Positions 54,751-64,000 of a DNA stretch of 64,000 nucleotides are shown one piece after another (within the stretch, counting starts at the first letter, position 1; each line of letters opens with the position of its first letter). Position numbers and translations under genes: made by a program. The notes under the pieces are model-generated. The model was given only the letters and a program-made list of their open reading frames with translations. It was not told the DNA's origin and did no database searches. The DNA lies in the NCBI GenBank assembly GCA_907163345.1, contig CAJQUN010000143.1, positions 1,364,001 to 1,428,000 of the forward strand, written 5' to 3'. Source of the DNA: Haberlea rhodopensis. Lineage: Eukaryota > Streptophyta > Magnoliopsida > Lamiales > Gesneriaceae.

Positions 54751-57683
54751 AAGACCTTATCTCCCAACTGAAACTCTAACGGTCTCCGCCGTTTATTTGC
54801 ATAAGCTGCCTGTCTGTCTTGGGCTGCTTTCATTTTCTGCCTTATAGTCTTTATCTTCTCTTCCATTTCCCGGATCAACTCAGGCCCTCCGACTGATCTA
54901 CTGTCCAAATCGTCCCAACACAAGGGCGATCTACATCGTCTGCCATAAAGAGCTTCAAACGGAGCCATCTGAATACTTGCCTGGTAGCTATTGTTATACG
55001 AAAACTCTACCAAAGGCACTGAATCCTGCCAAGAAGCATCGAACTCCAAAACACAAGCTCTTAACATGTCCTCGAGCGTCTGAATAGTGCGCTCGGTCTG
55101 GCCATCCGTCTGAGGATGATAAGCAGTGCTCAATCTGACCTCAGTTCCCAAAGCTGACTGAAGGCCTTCCCAAAAATGAGATGTGAATCGCGGATCTCGA
55201 TCTGACACAATAGAAACGGGAATCCCATGCAATCTCACCACATCTCTAACATACAGCTGCGCCATCCTCAAAAATGTAAATGTCATGCTATAGGGGATAA
55301 AGTGGGCTACCTTGGTCAATCTGTCCACAATCACCCAAATAGCATCGAAGCCTGAAGCACTCCTCGGCAAATGAGTCACGAAGTCCATGGAAATGTGCTC
55401 CCACTTCCACTTCGGTATCTCCAAGCTTCTCAATTCGCCGCCAGGTCTCTGTCTCTCTGCCTTAACCTGCTGGCAGATCAAACACCTCTTCACAAAAGCG
55501 ACGACATCGGACTTCATTCTCTTCCACCAAAACTGACCACGCAGATCTCTGTACATCTTCTTCCCGCCTGGGTGGATGCTAAGTCTGCTACTGTGAGCTC
55601 GCTCCAAGATCCCCTTACGCAACTCCGGCGTACTCGGAACTACCCAGCGGTTACCCAATCTCAAAGATCCGTCGTCGGCCACTCTGAACTTCGTCGGCTG
55701 GCCAAGATGCACTATAGACAACCATCTCTGAACCTCGGCATCTGACCTCTGAGCTCTCCTGATGTTCTCATAAATATCTGGCTCAGCTAGTAAGGTAGAG
55801 ATATACACTGGCGATGCATCTATATCAAAATCATAGCCGAGATGGCAATAGGAGGTCATCATAGCCGACAAATGGATGACGTCCTCAGCAGAACTCCTCA
55901 CTTTCCGGCTCAAAGCGTCTGCTGTCAAATTGGCTTTCCCCGGATGGTACTCAATCTCGCAGTCATAGTCCTTGAGTAGGTCCATCCATCTCCTCTGCCT
56001 CATGTTCAGCTCCGCCTGAGTGAATAGAAACTTGAGGCTTTTGTGATCCGTATAAATGGTGAATGAAGTGCCATATAAGTAATGTCTCCAGATCTTCAGG
56101 GCGAAGATGATAGCCGCCAATTCCAAGTCATGAACTGGATATCTGGTCTCATGCGGCTTCAACTGCCTCGATGCATAAGCTACCACATGCTTATCTTGCA
56201 TCAGAACACATCCGAGGCCCTGCAGTGATGCATCAGTATACAGAACAAATCTGGAGTTCTCCGTCGGGATCACTAACACTGGCGCCGTCGTCAACCGGTG
56301 CTTCAACTCCTGGAAGCTCCCCTCACAAGCTTCTGACCAAAAGAAAGGCATACCCTTCTGAGTCAACTGAGTCAACGGCTTGGCAATCTTCGAAAAGCCC
56401 TCAACAAAGCGTCGATAATACCCGGCCAAACCAAGAAAACTCCGGATCTCAGGCACAGAAGTGGGGGCAGCCCACTCCATCACAGCCTCAATCTTCTTGG
56501 GGTCCACTGATATCCCGCTGCTCGAAATGACATGCCCCAGAAACACTACACTGCTCAGCCAAAACTCGCATTTACTGAGCTTAGCATACAACTGATGCTC
56601 TCTAAGAATCTGAAGCACTGTCCTCAAGTGTTTCACATGATCTTCCTCACTTCGGGAGTAGATAAGAATGTCGTCAATAAACACGATGACGAACTGATCA
56701 AGATACTGCTGAAACACTCTGTTCATCAGACTCATGAAGACGGCCGGGGCGTTCGTCACACCGAACGGCATCACCAAGAACTCATAATGCCCGTATCGAG
56801 TCCGGAACGCTGTCTTTTGCACATCTTCCTCTCTGACCCGAATCTGATGATACCCGGATCTCAAATCAATCTTGCTATACACCCTGGTACCTTGCAACTG
56901 ATCAAACAAGTCATCTATCCTTGGGAGAGGATACTTGTTCTTCACTGTAGCCTTATTCAGTTGCCGGTAATCGATGCACAGCCGCATCGAACCGTCCTTC
57001 TTCTTCACAAAGAGAACTGGTGCGCCCCATGGCGACACGCTCGGGCGTATATACCCCTTGTCCAAGAGATCCTGCAACTGTTCTTTCAATTCTCTCAACT
57101 CAGCCGGTGCCATCCTATAAGGTGCACGAGAGATAGCGGATGTCCCTGGCAGCAACTCGATCCCAAATTCAACTTCCCTGGCCGGTGGAAATCCTGGGAT
57201 CTCTTCTGGAAATACATCAGCAAATTCTGCCACAACTGGTACATCCTCAACCCTCAGTTCTTTACTCTTTCCAGACGTGTCCACGGCATAAATAAGATAG
57301 CCCGTGTGCCCACGTTCCAACAGCTGAGACATCTTGATCGCTGAAATCAACGGAATCTTCGCACGAGAACCGTTGCCAAAGAAAGTCCACTGACTGCCCA
57401 ACTCAGGTCTGAACTTCACTGTCCTCTGTCGGCAATCTACCACTGCCTGATATCTGTTCAGAACATCAATACCCAAAATGCAGTCAAAATCTGACATACC
57501 CAGCACAATCAAGTCTGATCTCAACTCGTTGCCCTCAAAATAAATGAGGCTATCTGCCAAAAAACTGATCAGCAACGACGTTTCTTCCAGTGGGTGTCGA
57601 GACCAATAGAGGCGTGGGCAAAGGAGACGTGCGCATATGGTGTCTTTCCACAAATCCCACAGACACAAAGGAATGGGAGGCAC
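54747..57683 (-). CDS. pol: Element H Pol: protease end, RT, RNase H, integrase
   Basis: A 978-codon frame. The true match begins near LADSLIYFEGNELRSD; the first 45 or so residues are protease sequence read in the wrong frame. RT has LCIDYRQLNKATVKN and VIVFIDDILIYS; RNase H has LYTDASLQGLG and ADALSRK; the integrase finger has HSSRLSIHPGG to CLICQQVKAER; the core has MDFVTHLP, SDRDPRF and QTERTIQTLED. It ends at LGDKVF, where a one-base lesion creates a stop and cuts off the chromodomain. Otherwise all catalytic residues are kept. Confidence 0.94.
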   Translation of the reverse strand: MPPIPLCLWDLWKDTICARLLCPRLYWSRHPLEETSLLISFLADSLIYFEGNELRSDLIVLGMSDFDCILGIDVLNRYQAVVDCRQRTVKFRPELGSQWTFFGNGSRAKIPLISAIKMSQLLERGHTGYLIYAVDTSGKSKELRVEDVPVVAEFADVFPEEIPGFPPAREVEFGIELLPGTSAISRAPYRMAPAELRELKEQLQDLLDKGYIRPSVSPWGAPVLFVKKKDGSMRLCIDYRQLNKATVKNKYPLPRIDDLFDQLQGTRVYSKIDLRSGYHQIRVREEDVQKTAFRTRYGHYEFLVMPFGVTNAPAVFMSLMNRVFQQYLDQFVIVFIDDILIYSRSEEDHVKHLRTVLQILREHQLYAKLSKCEFWLSSVVFLGHVISSSGISVDPKKIEAVMEWAAPTSVPEIRSFLGLAGYYRRFVEGFSKIAKPLTQLTQKGMPFFWSEACEGSFQELKHRLTTAPVLVIPTENSRFVLYTDASLQGLGCVLMQDKHVVAYASRQLKPHETRYPVHDLELAAIIFALKIWRHYLYGTSFTIYTDHKSLKFLFTQAELNMRQRRWMDLLKDYDCEIEYHPGKANLTADALSRKVRSSAEDVIHLSAMMTSYCHLGYDFDIDASPVYISTLLAEPDIYENIRRAQRSDAEVQRWLSIVHLGQPTKFRVADDGSLRLGNRWVVPSTPELRKGILERAHSSRLSIHPGGKKMYRDLRGQFWWKRMKSDVVAFVKRCLICQQVKAERQRPGGELRSLEIPKWKWEHISMDFVTHLPRSASGFDAIWVIVDRLTKVAHFIPYSMTFTFLRMAQLYVRDVVRLHGIPVSIVSDRDPRFTSHFWEGLQSALGTEVRLSTAYHPQTDGQTERTIQTLEDMLRACVLEFDASWQDSVPLVEFSYNNSYQASIQMAPFEALYGRRCRSPLCWDDLDSRSVGGPELIREMEEKIKTIRQKMKAAQDRQAAYANKRRRPLEFQLGDKVF

Positions 57684-58851
57684 CTGTATCTATCAAAACA
57701 AAAGCAGGGTACGTAAATAAATGACACGTACCGGCAATCACCTCCTCTGGAGCTGCCTGAGCCTGCTCCCTGGTCAGTGCATATACTTGCCCCTGGGGTG
57801 GTCCTGCTGTCTGACCTCCCGATGGACGAGGCCCAAACTGCTGCCTCTGCTGCACTGTCCTATCCTCAAACCTTGGCCTGCTGCCCTGATACTCTGACTG
57901 GCCTCCCCTGGTGGGACAATACCGAGCAATGTGGCCCATCTTGCCACAGACATAACATGCAGGACACTTGTTTGAAGAATGTGGTCCTCCGCAATTATTG
58001 CACCTAGGCTCTCCCGGCCTATCCCCTTGTGAAGATCCTCGACTAGCGGACCAATTTCCTTTCTTGCCATCCTGTTTCTGGCCAAAGTATTTCTTTCCAC
58101 CATACCTCGAAGATAAGGAGGCACCACGGGGTTTAAATGGCTCACCCCGAGGCCTCAAACTGTCATTAGTCTGCCTCTGTTGCGGTACCGGTGGTGGCAT
58201 GGCATAAGCTCCCACGCCAAGCTCAGCAAGCTCCGCTCTTGTGAGAGCATCATCAAAAGAGGTTGGGTTATTGATAATAACCCGGTCATAGAGCTCCGGT
58301 CGCAGTCCTTTCATGAAATTTCTCATCTTGGCGCGTCCATCAGAGGCAATATGGGGGACATACCTAAGTAGTGATGAGTACTGTGTGGCATAGTCTGCCA
58401 CTGTCATGTTCCCTTGCCTCAGATTGGTAAATTCATCCTCTTTTGTCTGCCTTGCTGCCGCGGAGAAGTATCGGTTCAAGAACCTGGTCCTGAAGAGCGT
58501 CCAGTCAATCACAGCACCCAGTGCTCTCATCTCCATCACTGTGCTCCTCCACCACATCAATGGTTTCTTAGCCAACTGGAACTCCGCCAGCCTCAGCCAA
58601 GCAGTAATAGCACACGGAGCCGATACAAAGATCTGCTCAAGTCTTTCTAACCACTCTTCAGCTTCTTCTCCGGACTCTGTCCCCTCAAACCGGGGCGGAT
58701 GATAAGACAGAAACTGCGTCAAGCTAATCTCACCCGGTAGCAATAACTGAACTACTGGTTCCATCCCTACAGCCGGTGGAGGTAGAGGATTAGCCTGTCC
58801 AATACTCGCATTTACACTCCCAACATCTCCGACTTCCTCATTAGCAGCCAT
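57550..58851 (-). CDS. gag: Element H Gag plus most of protease
   Basis: I start at the ATG of MAANEEVG (58851), one base after the predicted splice acceptor GTTACAG. Gag region EEWLERLEQIF, KKPLMWWRSTV, RTRFLNRYF; zinc knuckles CNNCGGPHSSNKC and CYVCGKMGHIARYC; protease with VLIDTGASHSF. The frame ends at FFGR, where a T run is one base longer than the register of pol requires (near 57563). In relatives gag and pol are one frame, so this is a lesion, not a normal boundary. Confidence 0.94.
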   Translation of the reverse strand: MAANEEVGDVGSVNASIGQANPLPPPAVGMEPVVQLLLPGEISLTQFLSYHPPRFEGTESGEEAEEWLERLEQIFVSAPCAITAWLRLAEFQLAKKPLMWWRSTVMEMRALGAVIDWTLFRTRFLNRYFSAAARQTKEDEFTNLRQGNMTVADYATQYSSLLRYVPHIASDGRAKMRNFMKGLRPELYDRVIINNPTSFDDALTRAELAELGVGAYAMPPPVPQQRQTNDSLRPRGEPFKPRGASLSSRYGGKKYFGQKQDGKKGNWSASRGSSQGDRPGEPRCNNCGGPHSSNKCPACYVCGKMGHIARYCPTRGGQSEYQGSRPRFEDRTVQQRQQFGPRPSGGQTAGPPQGQVYALTREQAQAAPEEVIAGTCHLFTYPAFVLIDTGASHSFVSVGFVERHHMRTSPLPTPLLVSTPTGRNVVADQFFGR

Positions 58852-59044
58852 GCTGTAACACAAATGTTAACAACAATCCAAAGCAATATATAACATGTCG
58901 TTAGATAACAGGAGTGATATAAGCATGTTAGTATAACAGGATATACAATAATATGCACCACATGCATAAACATGCTCCAAATGTAAGCACCTAGCCAACC
59001 ATGCTAAGGCTACCCTTCACTCGTTCCCGGGTTCTCTAACCACT

Positions 59045-59056
59045 GCTCTGATACCA
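59045..59056 (-). other. Primer binding site (iMet tRNA), element H
   Basis: TGGTATCAGAGC on the minus strand, four bases inside the 5' LTR edge. Confidence 0.9.
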
Positions 59057-59060
59057 CTAA

Positions 59061-61179
59061 TGTAAGGACCCTAATCCTTAAGTGCGGAATAAAGGCATAA
59101 TAGAGCTAAATAAATGATCAGAGTAGAGTAAACAAGTTGAGTCTATGAGCTTAAGTGTTTACATGCCAAAATAAAGGACTACAAAAAGGATTAATTACAT
59201 TCCAATCAATGAATGTTCCACTATAGTTTTACGCTACTCCTAGAGTAGGCACTATACAAAAGAATCCTGTCCTTTCATCTACCAAAGATGCTCGTGAAGC
59301 TCACTGTCTCAACCCGTTCAAGTCCATCTATCATGCCAAAAAGGTACCTAGAAGGACAACCCCCAAACATGAGCAATAATAATCATTCATATTCAACACA
59401 ATATGAAGATAAAGCGTAAATGCATAATCAATATATAACACTTCCTGTTTTCCCATGCATTTCAAACGCTTCCCGTTTGGTTGTCCCTGTACCATAACTC
59501 ATGAGTATAATCAACAGATTATTTTTAATGGCCAAACATGTCATGACATCATATACCATCTCAACTGTACCACATATTGGTCACCATTCCCTAGTCTGTC
59601 CATCACAGTGTATTTTAATGCCCCTCGCTTATATTCATATGGGCGGCATAGGATAACCTCGCTACAATGGACATGCGGCGCTCCCACCCCTCGCTTCACA
59701 GAGAGCGGCAAATACCCTTTCCTCGCCCCATATGACAACCACGCTCAAATGTGACATGCGGCGCTCCCACCCCTCGCTTCACATTTAGCGGAACCAATAC
59801 AAAAAGCGGCAAGCATTAAAATCATCAAAGGATGACCACGACTCATGGGATGTGCATCCAATAATCATAATATGCATCTAACATCAATATGCATAAATTA
59901 CCATGTATATGCATCCACAATGCAATACCTCATATGGCATAAATCAACATGTATATGCATCCACAATGCAATACCACATATATACTCGCATCCACAATGC
60001 ATAAACAATGAGCATATAAAATACATGTTACCGTTGGGTGCCCGTACGTCCACTACGTACCTTTCCAAAAGTGGAATATGGTAGGACTTCAATTCCTCGG
60101 TTGTGTTGCCACCTGGGTTGGTTCTACATATTCACAAATACCAATATTAGAACCCAATAATAGTCCAATACCAAAAATCCCACAAAAATATCCAAAAAAA
60201 CCATATTTTGGCTTTCGCGATCGATCGCCCATCACGGCGATCGATCGCCAAACCCTACTGCCCGAGTACCAAATTTTGCACCCTTCGGCGATCGATCGCC
60301 ACCCCTGGCGCGATCGATCGCCAGACCCGCCGATCGATCGCCCAAGAGTGGCGATCGATCGCCAAAGGCTTGAAAAGCCTACTGCCTGGGCGCGATCGAT
60401 CGCCTGGAATGGGCGATCGATCGCCATCCCCTGTAACCCGAAAATCCTCCATTTTTGCATCTCAAAACCATTCCAACCCATTCCAACTCTTAACCAACAA
60501 ACCTACAACTCAAATAACAACATAAACCATCAAAATACACCTTAAAACAACCATAAATCCAACCTTTAACCAAAACCACAACAACCCAACAAAACCCATT
60601 TTAAAACCCTTCAAAATCAAACCAAACTCAAACAAAACTTCACAAAATTAAAGCATGAGGTACCCATACCTCTTGGGGATCTCAAATCACCCAATATGCT
60701 CCACAAATCAAGATTTTTGCAAGGTTCCTCTTCCACCCAAGGCTTGAGCTCGAAATTTGGAGAAGGGAAGGGTTTGTGGTTTTGATTTGGTAAAGTAAGA
60801 ATGAGGTTAAAAGAGTGGGGTTGGGGATAAAAGGGGGATTGGGTTAATTTAATTAAAGGTATACCCAAAATAATTCCATGGTGTATAAAACACCCCAACA
60901 TGATATTTTTCAAAGCATTTACTCAAAATGCACCAAATATCAAATAAACACATGATTTCCAATTAATTGCTAACCAATGCAAATAAATCATGCTTCCAAT
61001 AATATTTACCCAACATGCACCACATGCACCCTAAAATGCAACCCCGGGTCATCCCTATCCATATGACCATGCATTTTCCATAAGGTAAATAAATCCCAAC
61101 ACATAATCAATTACCACATAATTAATTATGTAAACACAATTAGAGCCAAATAGCAATTAACCATTTCGGGGATGTCACA
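59061..61179 (-). repeat. 5' LTR of element H
   Basis: Near-identical to 52154-54273. Differences I see: one C/G change (AGAAGG versus ACAAGG near 59349), one C/T near 60101, and one A fewer in the run near 60195. Palindrome array 60217-60424, hairpin 60044-60060, CGCT/AGCG array 59622-59794. Confidence 0.97.
60217..60424. repeat. Eight-palindrome array (H, right)
   Basis: Same eight sites and spacing as 53311-53518. Confidence 0.96.
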
Positions 61180-61184
61180 CCCAG

Positions 61185-62806
61185 GCTCCATCAGCTTCAG
61201 GACACCCAAGTCTACTTGTCCTTACTGTCATCCCAAGGCCACTCCAGCTGACAAAGGAAAATCTCTTATTGCCCCAGTGTCCACTCCTGTTGCATTCGAG
61301 ATTCAAATGGTCATGGATGCAGTTAAAGCCCAACTGGAACCCCAACTGGAGATTTTTGATCGTTGGGTAAAGGCTCGAGTACAGGTTCGCTTTTATGATA
61401 TCGATCCCATTCTGGCTCAGGCAAAGCAAGATGAAAACAAAATCCTGACCTATCTTCAAATTCCCGAACCTGAGAAAAGTTTGAAGCTGCGTGATGTCTT
61501 TAGTATTATGAACTATGTGGGCGGACTCCAAGCTCTTGTTACATCCCGCATTCAAGTGTTTGATGGACATTCAAGAACAGCGAATCATGATCGAGCAGTT
61601 CTAAACGCTCTAGGCCTCAAGCTGGAAATGGCTGAGCTTGCTCTACATGATCTTCGCATATCCACTGGGATTCATTCATGCTCCTCTTCTGAAATTGTTG
61701 CAAGCCCTGATCAGCCAGATCTACAAATGGCTATTGCAAATTTAGAGGTTGTCCCTCCTACTGTGGAGCTTACTTCTACTGTTTTGGAGACCTCTCCTAC
61801 TGGAGCAGACGCCACACCAACTACTTTGGAAGCAGCATCCTCTGCTCCCAGCTCTCCACATGATCAACAGCCCCACCAAATGATTGTTGATCACACCAAT
61901 GTCGATTCAGTTATTCAGAATGTGGTTCAGCAGGTCACCATCTCCTCTGCAAATAATGAACCAAGTGAATCCTCTCATTCCAATGATCATACTCAAGCCT
62001 CTGCTGCTGGGATTGATCAAGACAATGCTGAACTGGATGCTCCGCACGTGGAAGAAACTGGAACTATGGATGTAGCTATCTCCGCCTCAACTGCGGCCCC
62101 TCATATTGACGCTACTACTTTACCATCCACTGCAGTCGTCATTGCTCATCCCAATGCGCTTGCCCCTGCTGCTGATATCCCAATGCTTGCCGGCGATCCG
62201 TCCATGGATCAAGAACTATCCGAGGGTTTCTTTGTCTTCACAAACCCTCTGGACGAGCCACCAAACATCGCTGCCCAGCTAGCTCATCTCTCCACCGCTA
62301 TTACAGCACTGACCAATGATGTTCATAAGCTTAAGCAGGAAGAGAGGGCTGCAACTCTTATTTTAGGAACTCTTCAGCAGCAAACGGACTCTAAATTCCA
62401 GCAAGTCTACGCTGACCTAAGTAGTTTAACTACTACTGTCACTAGACTTCAAACCTTTGCTGAGAATGCGGTTGCAGAAGCAGTTTCTCATATTGGCCAG
62501 GCGCGTCTTCAGATCAATCAGAACAATGAATCTCTTCATACTGCCACCTCAATGGCTCTTGGAGAAAAGATTGACGACGCCAAAAAGATTTTGACTGATC
62601 AATTGGCCACCATGCAAGCAGCGTTTGCATCTCAAATTCAAGATATCTGCAACAGTCTGCCTGCTGCTCCTAAAATTATCCGCAGGCTGCCTGAACCCAG
62701 TCGAACTGCTCCCTCTTCTCAGAGAGCTTCAAGTTCAGCTGCTCATTCATCCCCTGCAACTGGAGCACTCCCTCAGTCCAGACCCACTGCTCAACAAAGA
62801 TCTTGA
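61185..62806 (+). pseudogene. Envelope-like ORF, part 3 (Sirevirus)
   Basis: An open frame of about 540 codons after element H (the first few residues of the open frame are H LTR and duplicated bases). Mixed content: a basic, Pro-rich start; a structured-looking part (about 60-180); an Ala/Thr/Ser-rich acidic middle; then heptad-like stretches, LAAQLAHLSTAITALTNDV-type and SSLTTTVTRLQTFAENAV-type, that suggest a coiled coil near residues 365-480; and a Ser/Pro-rich tail. No obvious transmembrane segment is seen, which argues against a working envelope glycoprotein. Function unknown. Confidence 0.72.
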
Positions 62807-63684
62807 AGTCCGCGCCAACCGCCTACCGAAAAACGCGACTATTCCAAACATTGGTTAGGGCGCAAATAGTATCATTTTCTGACTCTCTCTTACTTACTCC
62901 TATTTACTTACTGTGTTAAATTGACTGTCTCTCTGTATTCACTATTTAACATAAATGCATTCACATTTATTGCTACCTTGTTTTTCCTATAAATAGAGGT
63001 TCGTGTTTGGTCACATAACACACATTCACTCATCATGCTTACTTTTAAGTTATTTCTCATTCCCTGGTTTTCTGTTAGATCCTTTCCCGTCTCATGGGTT
63101 TATTACTTATCTAAATCAACCCCTCATGGGTTGATTACTTATCTAACCCAGCTCTGATAAGCTTCAGCGCTTTGATCCTGTTCTGGTGCTCCTCATCAGT
63201 CAGGAACTACTAACAGCAGATGCCTGGGTGCTGATGACAAAAAGGGGGAAGACAGAGATAGAGTATTCTCGACAGAGATAGAATATTTTTATTAGGCGAT
63301 TCCATAAAAACTAAAGGAGCTGCCTGATGAATATTCATATAACTCTTCCTCTTCCCGACCTCTCTCTGAAACAAGGTGGATCGAGCTCTTCCTCTCCTCA
63401 ACTAGGTGGATCGAAGCCTTCCGGTCTACTTTGTTTATTTAAAGAGAAATTTGTCATGTAAAACTAGACTTGTCTTAGATTCTATTCAAAGTGTAAGAAT
63501 TCATCTTATATAAAGACGAATTTATCTCTCAATTGTCCAGTTTGATTACAACTTGTAATCTGCTTATATTTAATGAAAATCTCTTTTTCATGATGTCTTC
63601 AAGTATTTTCAGGACTCTTATCTTATTTACTCTAGTAGGAAATCGATTACTGCTTAGTTTTGTCATCACCAAAAAGGGGGAAAT
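62807..63684 (+). other. Sirevirus 3' untranslated region with polypurine tracts
   Basis: Noncoding. Has a strong TATA-like motif CCTATAAATAGAGG (62986-62999), an upstream polypurine run AAAAAGGGGGAAGACAGAGA (63238-63257) and the real tract AAAAAGGGGGAAAT (63671-63684) abutting the 3' LTR. Repeated polypurine runs are a feature of Sireviruses. Confidence 0.8.
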
Positions 63685-64000
63685 TGTTGGGAAAACGATT
63701 TCTAAGTTTTGGTAATTACAAACACCTACTGGATGTTAAAGATCAACCGGATGCTAAAGACCTACCGGGTGAATACACCTACCGGATTTAAAGTCTCACC
63801 GGGTAAAGACATCAACTGGATAGTCATCAACCGGATGAAGACATCAACTGGATAGTCATCAACCGGATGAAGACATCAACTGGATAGTCTTCAACCGGAT
63901 GAAGACATCAACTGGATAGATACCAACCGGACAAGCTATCAACTGATAAAGACACTAACCGGATGAAGTCATCAACTGGTATGAAGTCATCAACCGGATA
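63685..64000 (+). repeat. 3' LTR of the Sirevirus (first 316 bp)
   Basis: Begins TGTTGGGAAAAC like 43944 and runs into the minisatellite; cut by the window end. One 32-bp repeat unit more than the 5' LTR. Confidence 0.95.

Larger units (their letters stand above)
52154..61179 (-). mobile_element. Element H: young Ty3/gypsy chromovirus
   Basis: LTRs 52154-54273 and 59061-61179 are almost identical; by eye I find two substitutions and one A-run length change over 2.1 kb. A perfect target duplication, intact primer site and polypurine tract and near-complete gag-pol make it the youngest insertion seen. It lies in the envelope-like ORF of the Sirevirus. Confidence 0.97.
43944..64000 (+). mobile_element. 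Ty1/copia Sirevirus (SIRE/Maximus type) with envelope-like ORF
   Basis: 5' LTR 43944-45288, primer site, gag, pol, long downstream ORF, polypurine tract, and the start of the 3' LTR at 63685 (continues past the window). The protease-integrase-RT-RNase H order is copia. The extra ORF after pol and repeated polypurine motifs after pol point to the Sirevirus genus. It is inserted in the RT of F; CTGAT (43939-43943) should be duplicated beyond the right edge. Element H occupies 52154-61179 inside it. Confidence 0.96.

Noticed and set aside
56532..57344. 270-codon plus-strand frame opposite H pol, and similar antisense frames in B, C and E
   Set aside because: Shadow of the conserved RT frame; the same antisense frame appears wherever the RT is intact and has no independent support.
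63210..63401. Small minus-strand frame near the Sirevirus 3' end
   Set aside because: Short, no family resemblance, lies across the polypurine-rich noncoding region.

Overview
This window is nuclear DNA of a flowering plant, almost certainly gene-poor heterochromatin. I find no host gene, tRNA gene or rRNA gene. Nearly every base belongs to LTR retrotransposons stacked inside one another: Ty3/gypsy chromoviruses (single gag-pol frame, iMet-tRNA primer site, C-terminal chromodomain, LTRs of 1.9-2.7 kb; the Tekay/Del type fits best) and one Ty1/copia element of the Sirevirus (SIRE/Maximus) type with an extra envelope-like ORF. The species cannot be told from the sequence.

Layout. Element A (minus; 1-7903, left LTR cut by the window edge) sits in an LTR fragment Y (7904-8601), which itself interrupts the pol of element X (minus). 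X is seen as 8602-9791 and 18577-21525. Element B (minus; 9792-18576, TSD ATCAC) splits X in gag. Beyond X lie an LTR stub (21526-21861) and LTR D (21863-22507 and 31278-32110), split by element C (plus; 22508-31277). Then come a short unassigned piece, element E (minus; 32275-37369), element F (minus; from 37370) and solo LTR G (plus; 41223-43259, TSD TAAGG) inside F. The Sirevirus (plus; 43944 to past the window end) is also inside F. Young element H (minus; 52154-61179, TSD CCCAG) has landed in the Sirevirus envelope-like ORF.

Coding state. The longest open frames are the Sirevirus pol (1083 codons), the pol of B (1025) and the pol of H (978). All gypsy copies carry at least one lesion; A, C, E, F and X are decayed. 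Within a family Gag forms the particle, protease cuts the polyprotein, RT/RNase H copies the RNA from the iMet primer site, and integrase inserts the cDNA; the gypsy chromodomain probably steers insertion to heterochromatin.

Most interesting signal. The gypsy-type LTRs, including otherwise different families, share a noncoding module. It has eight CGATCGATCG-core palindromes whose start-to-start distances fall only near 2, 3, 4 or 5 helical turns (19-23, 30-31, 40-44, 49-52 bp). Next to it is an invariant GTACGT/ACGTAC stem with a changing loop, placed exactly on a predicted 5' splice site. Further conserved or covarying inverted repeats lie elsewhere in the LTR. The array lies inside a predicted leader intron, and a second predicted intron ends one base before the gag ATG and would remove the primer binding site. 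I do not recognise this arrangement as a described system; it is the main candidate for follow-up.
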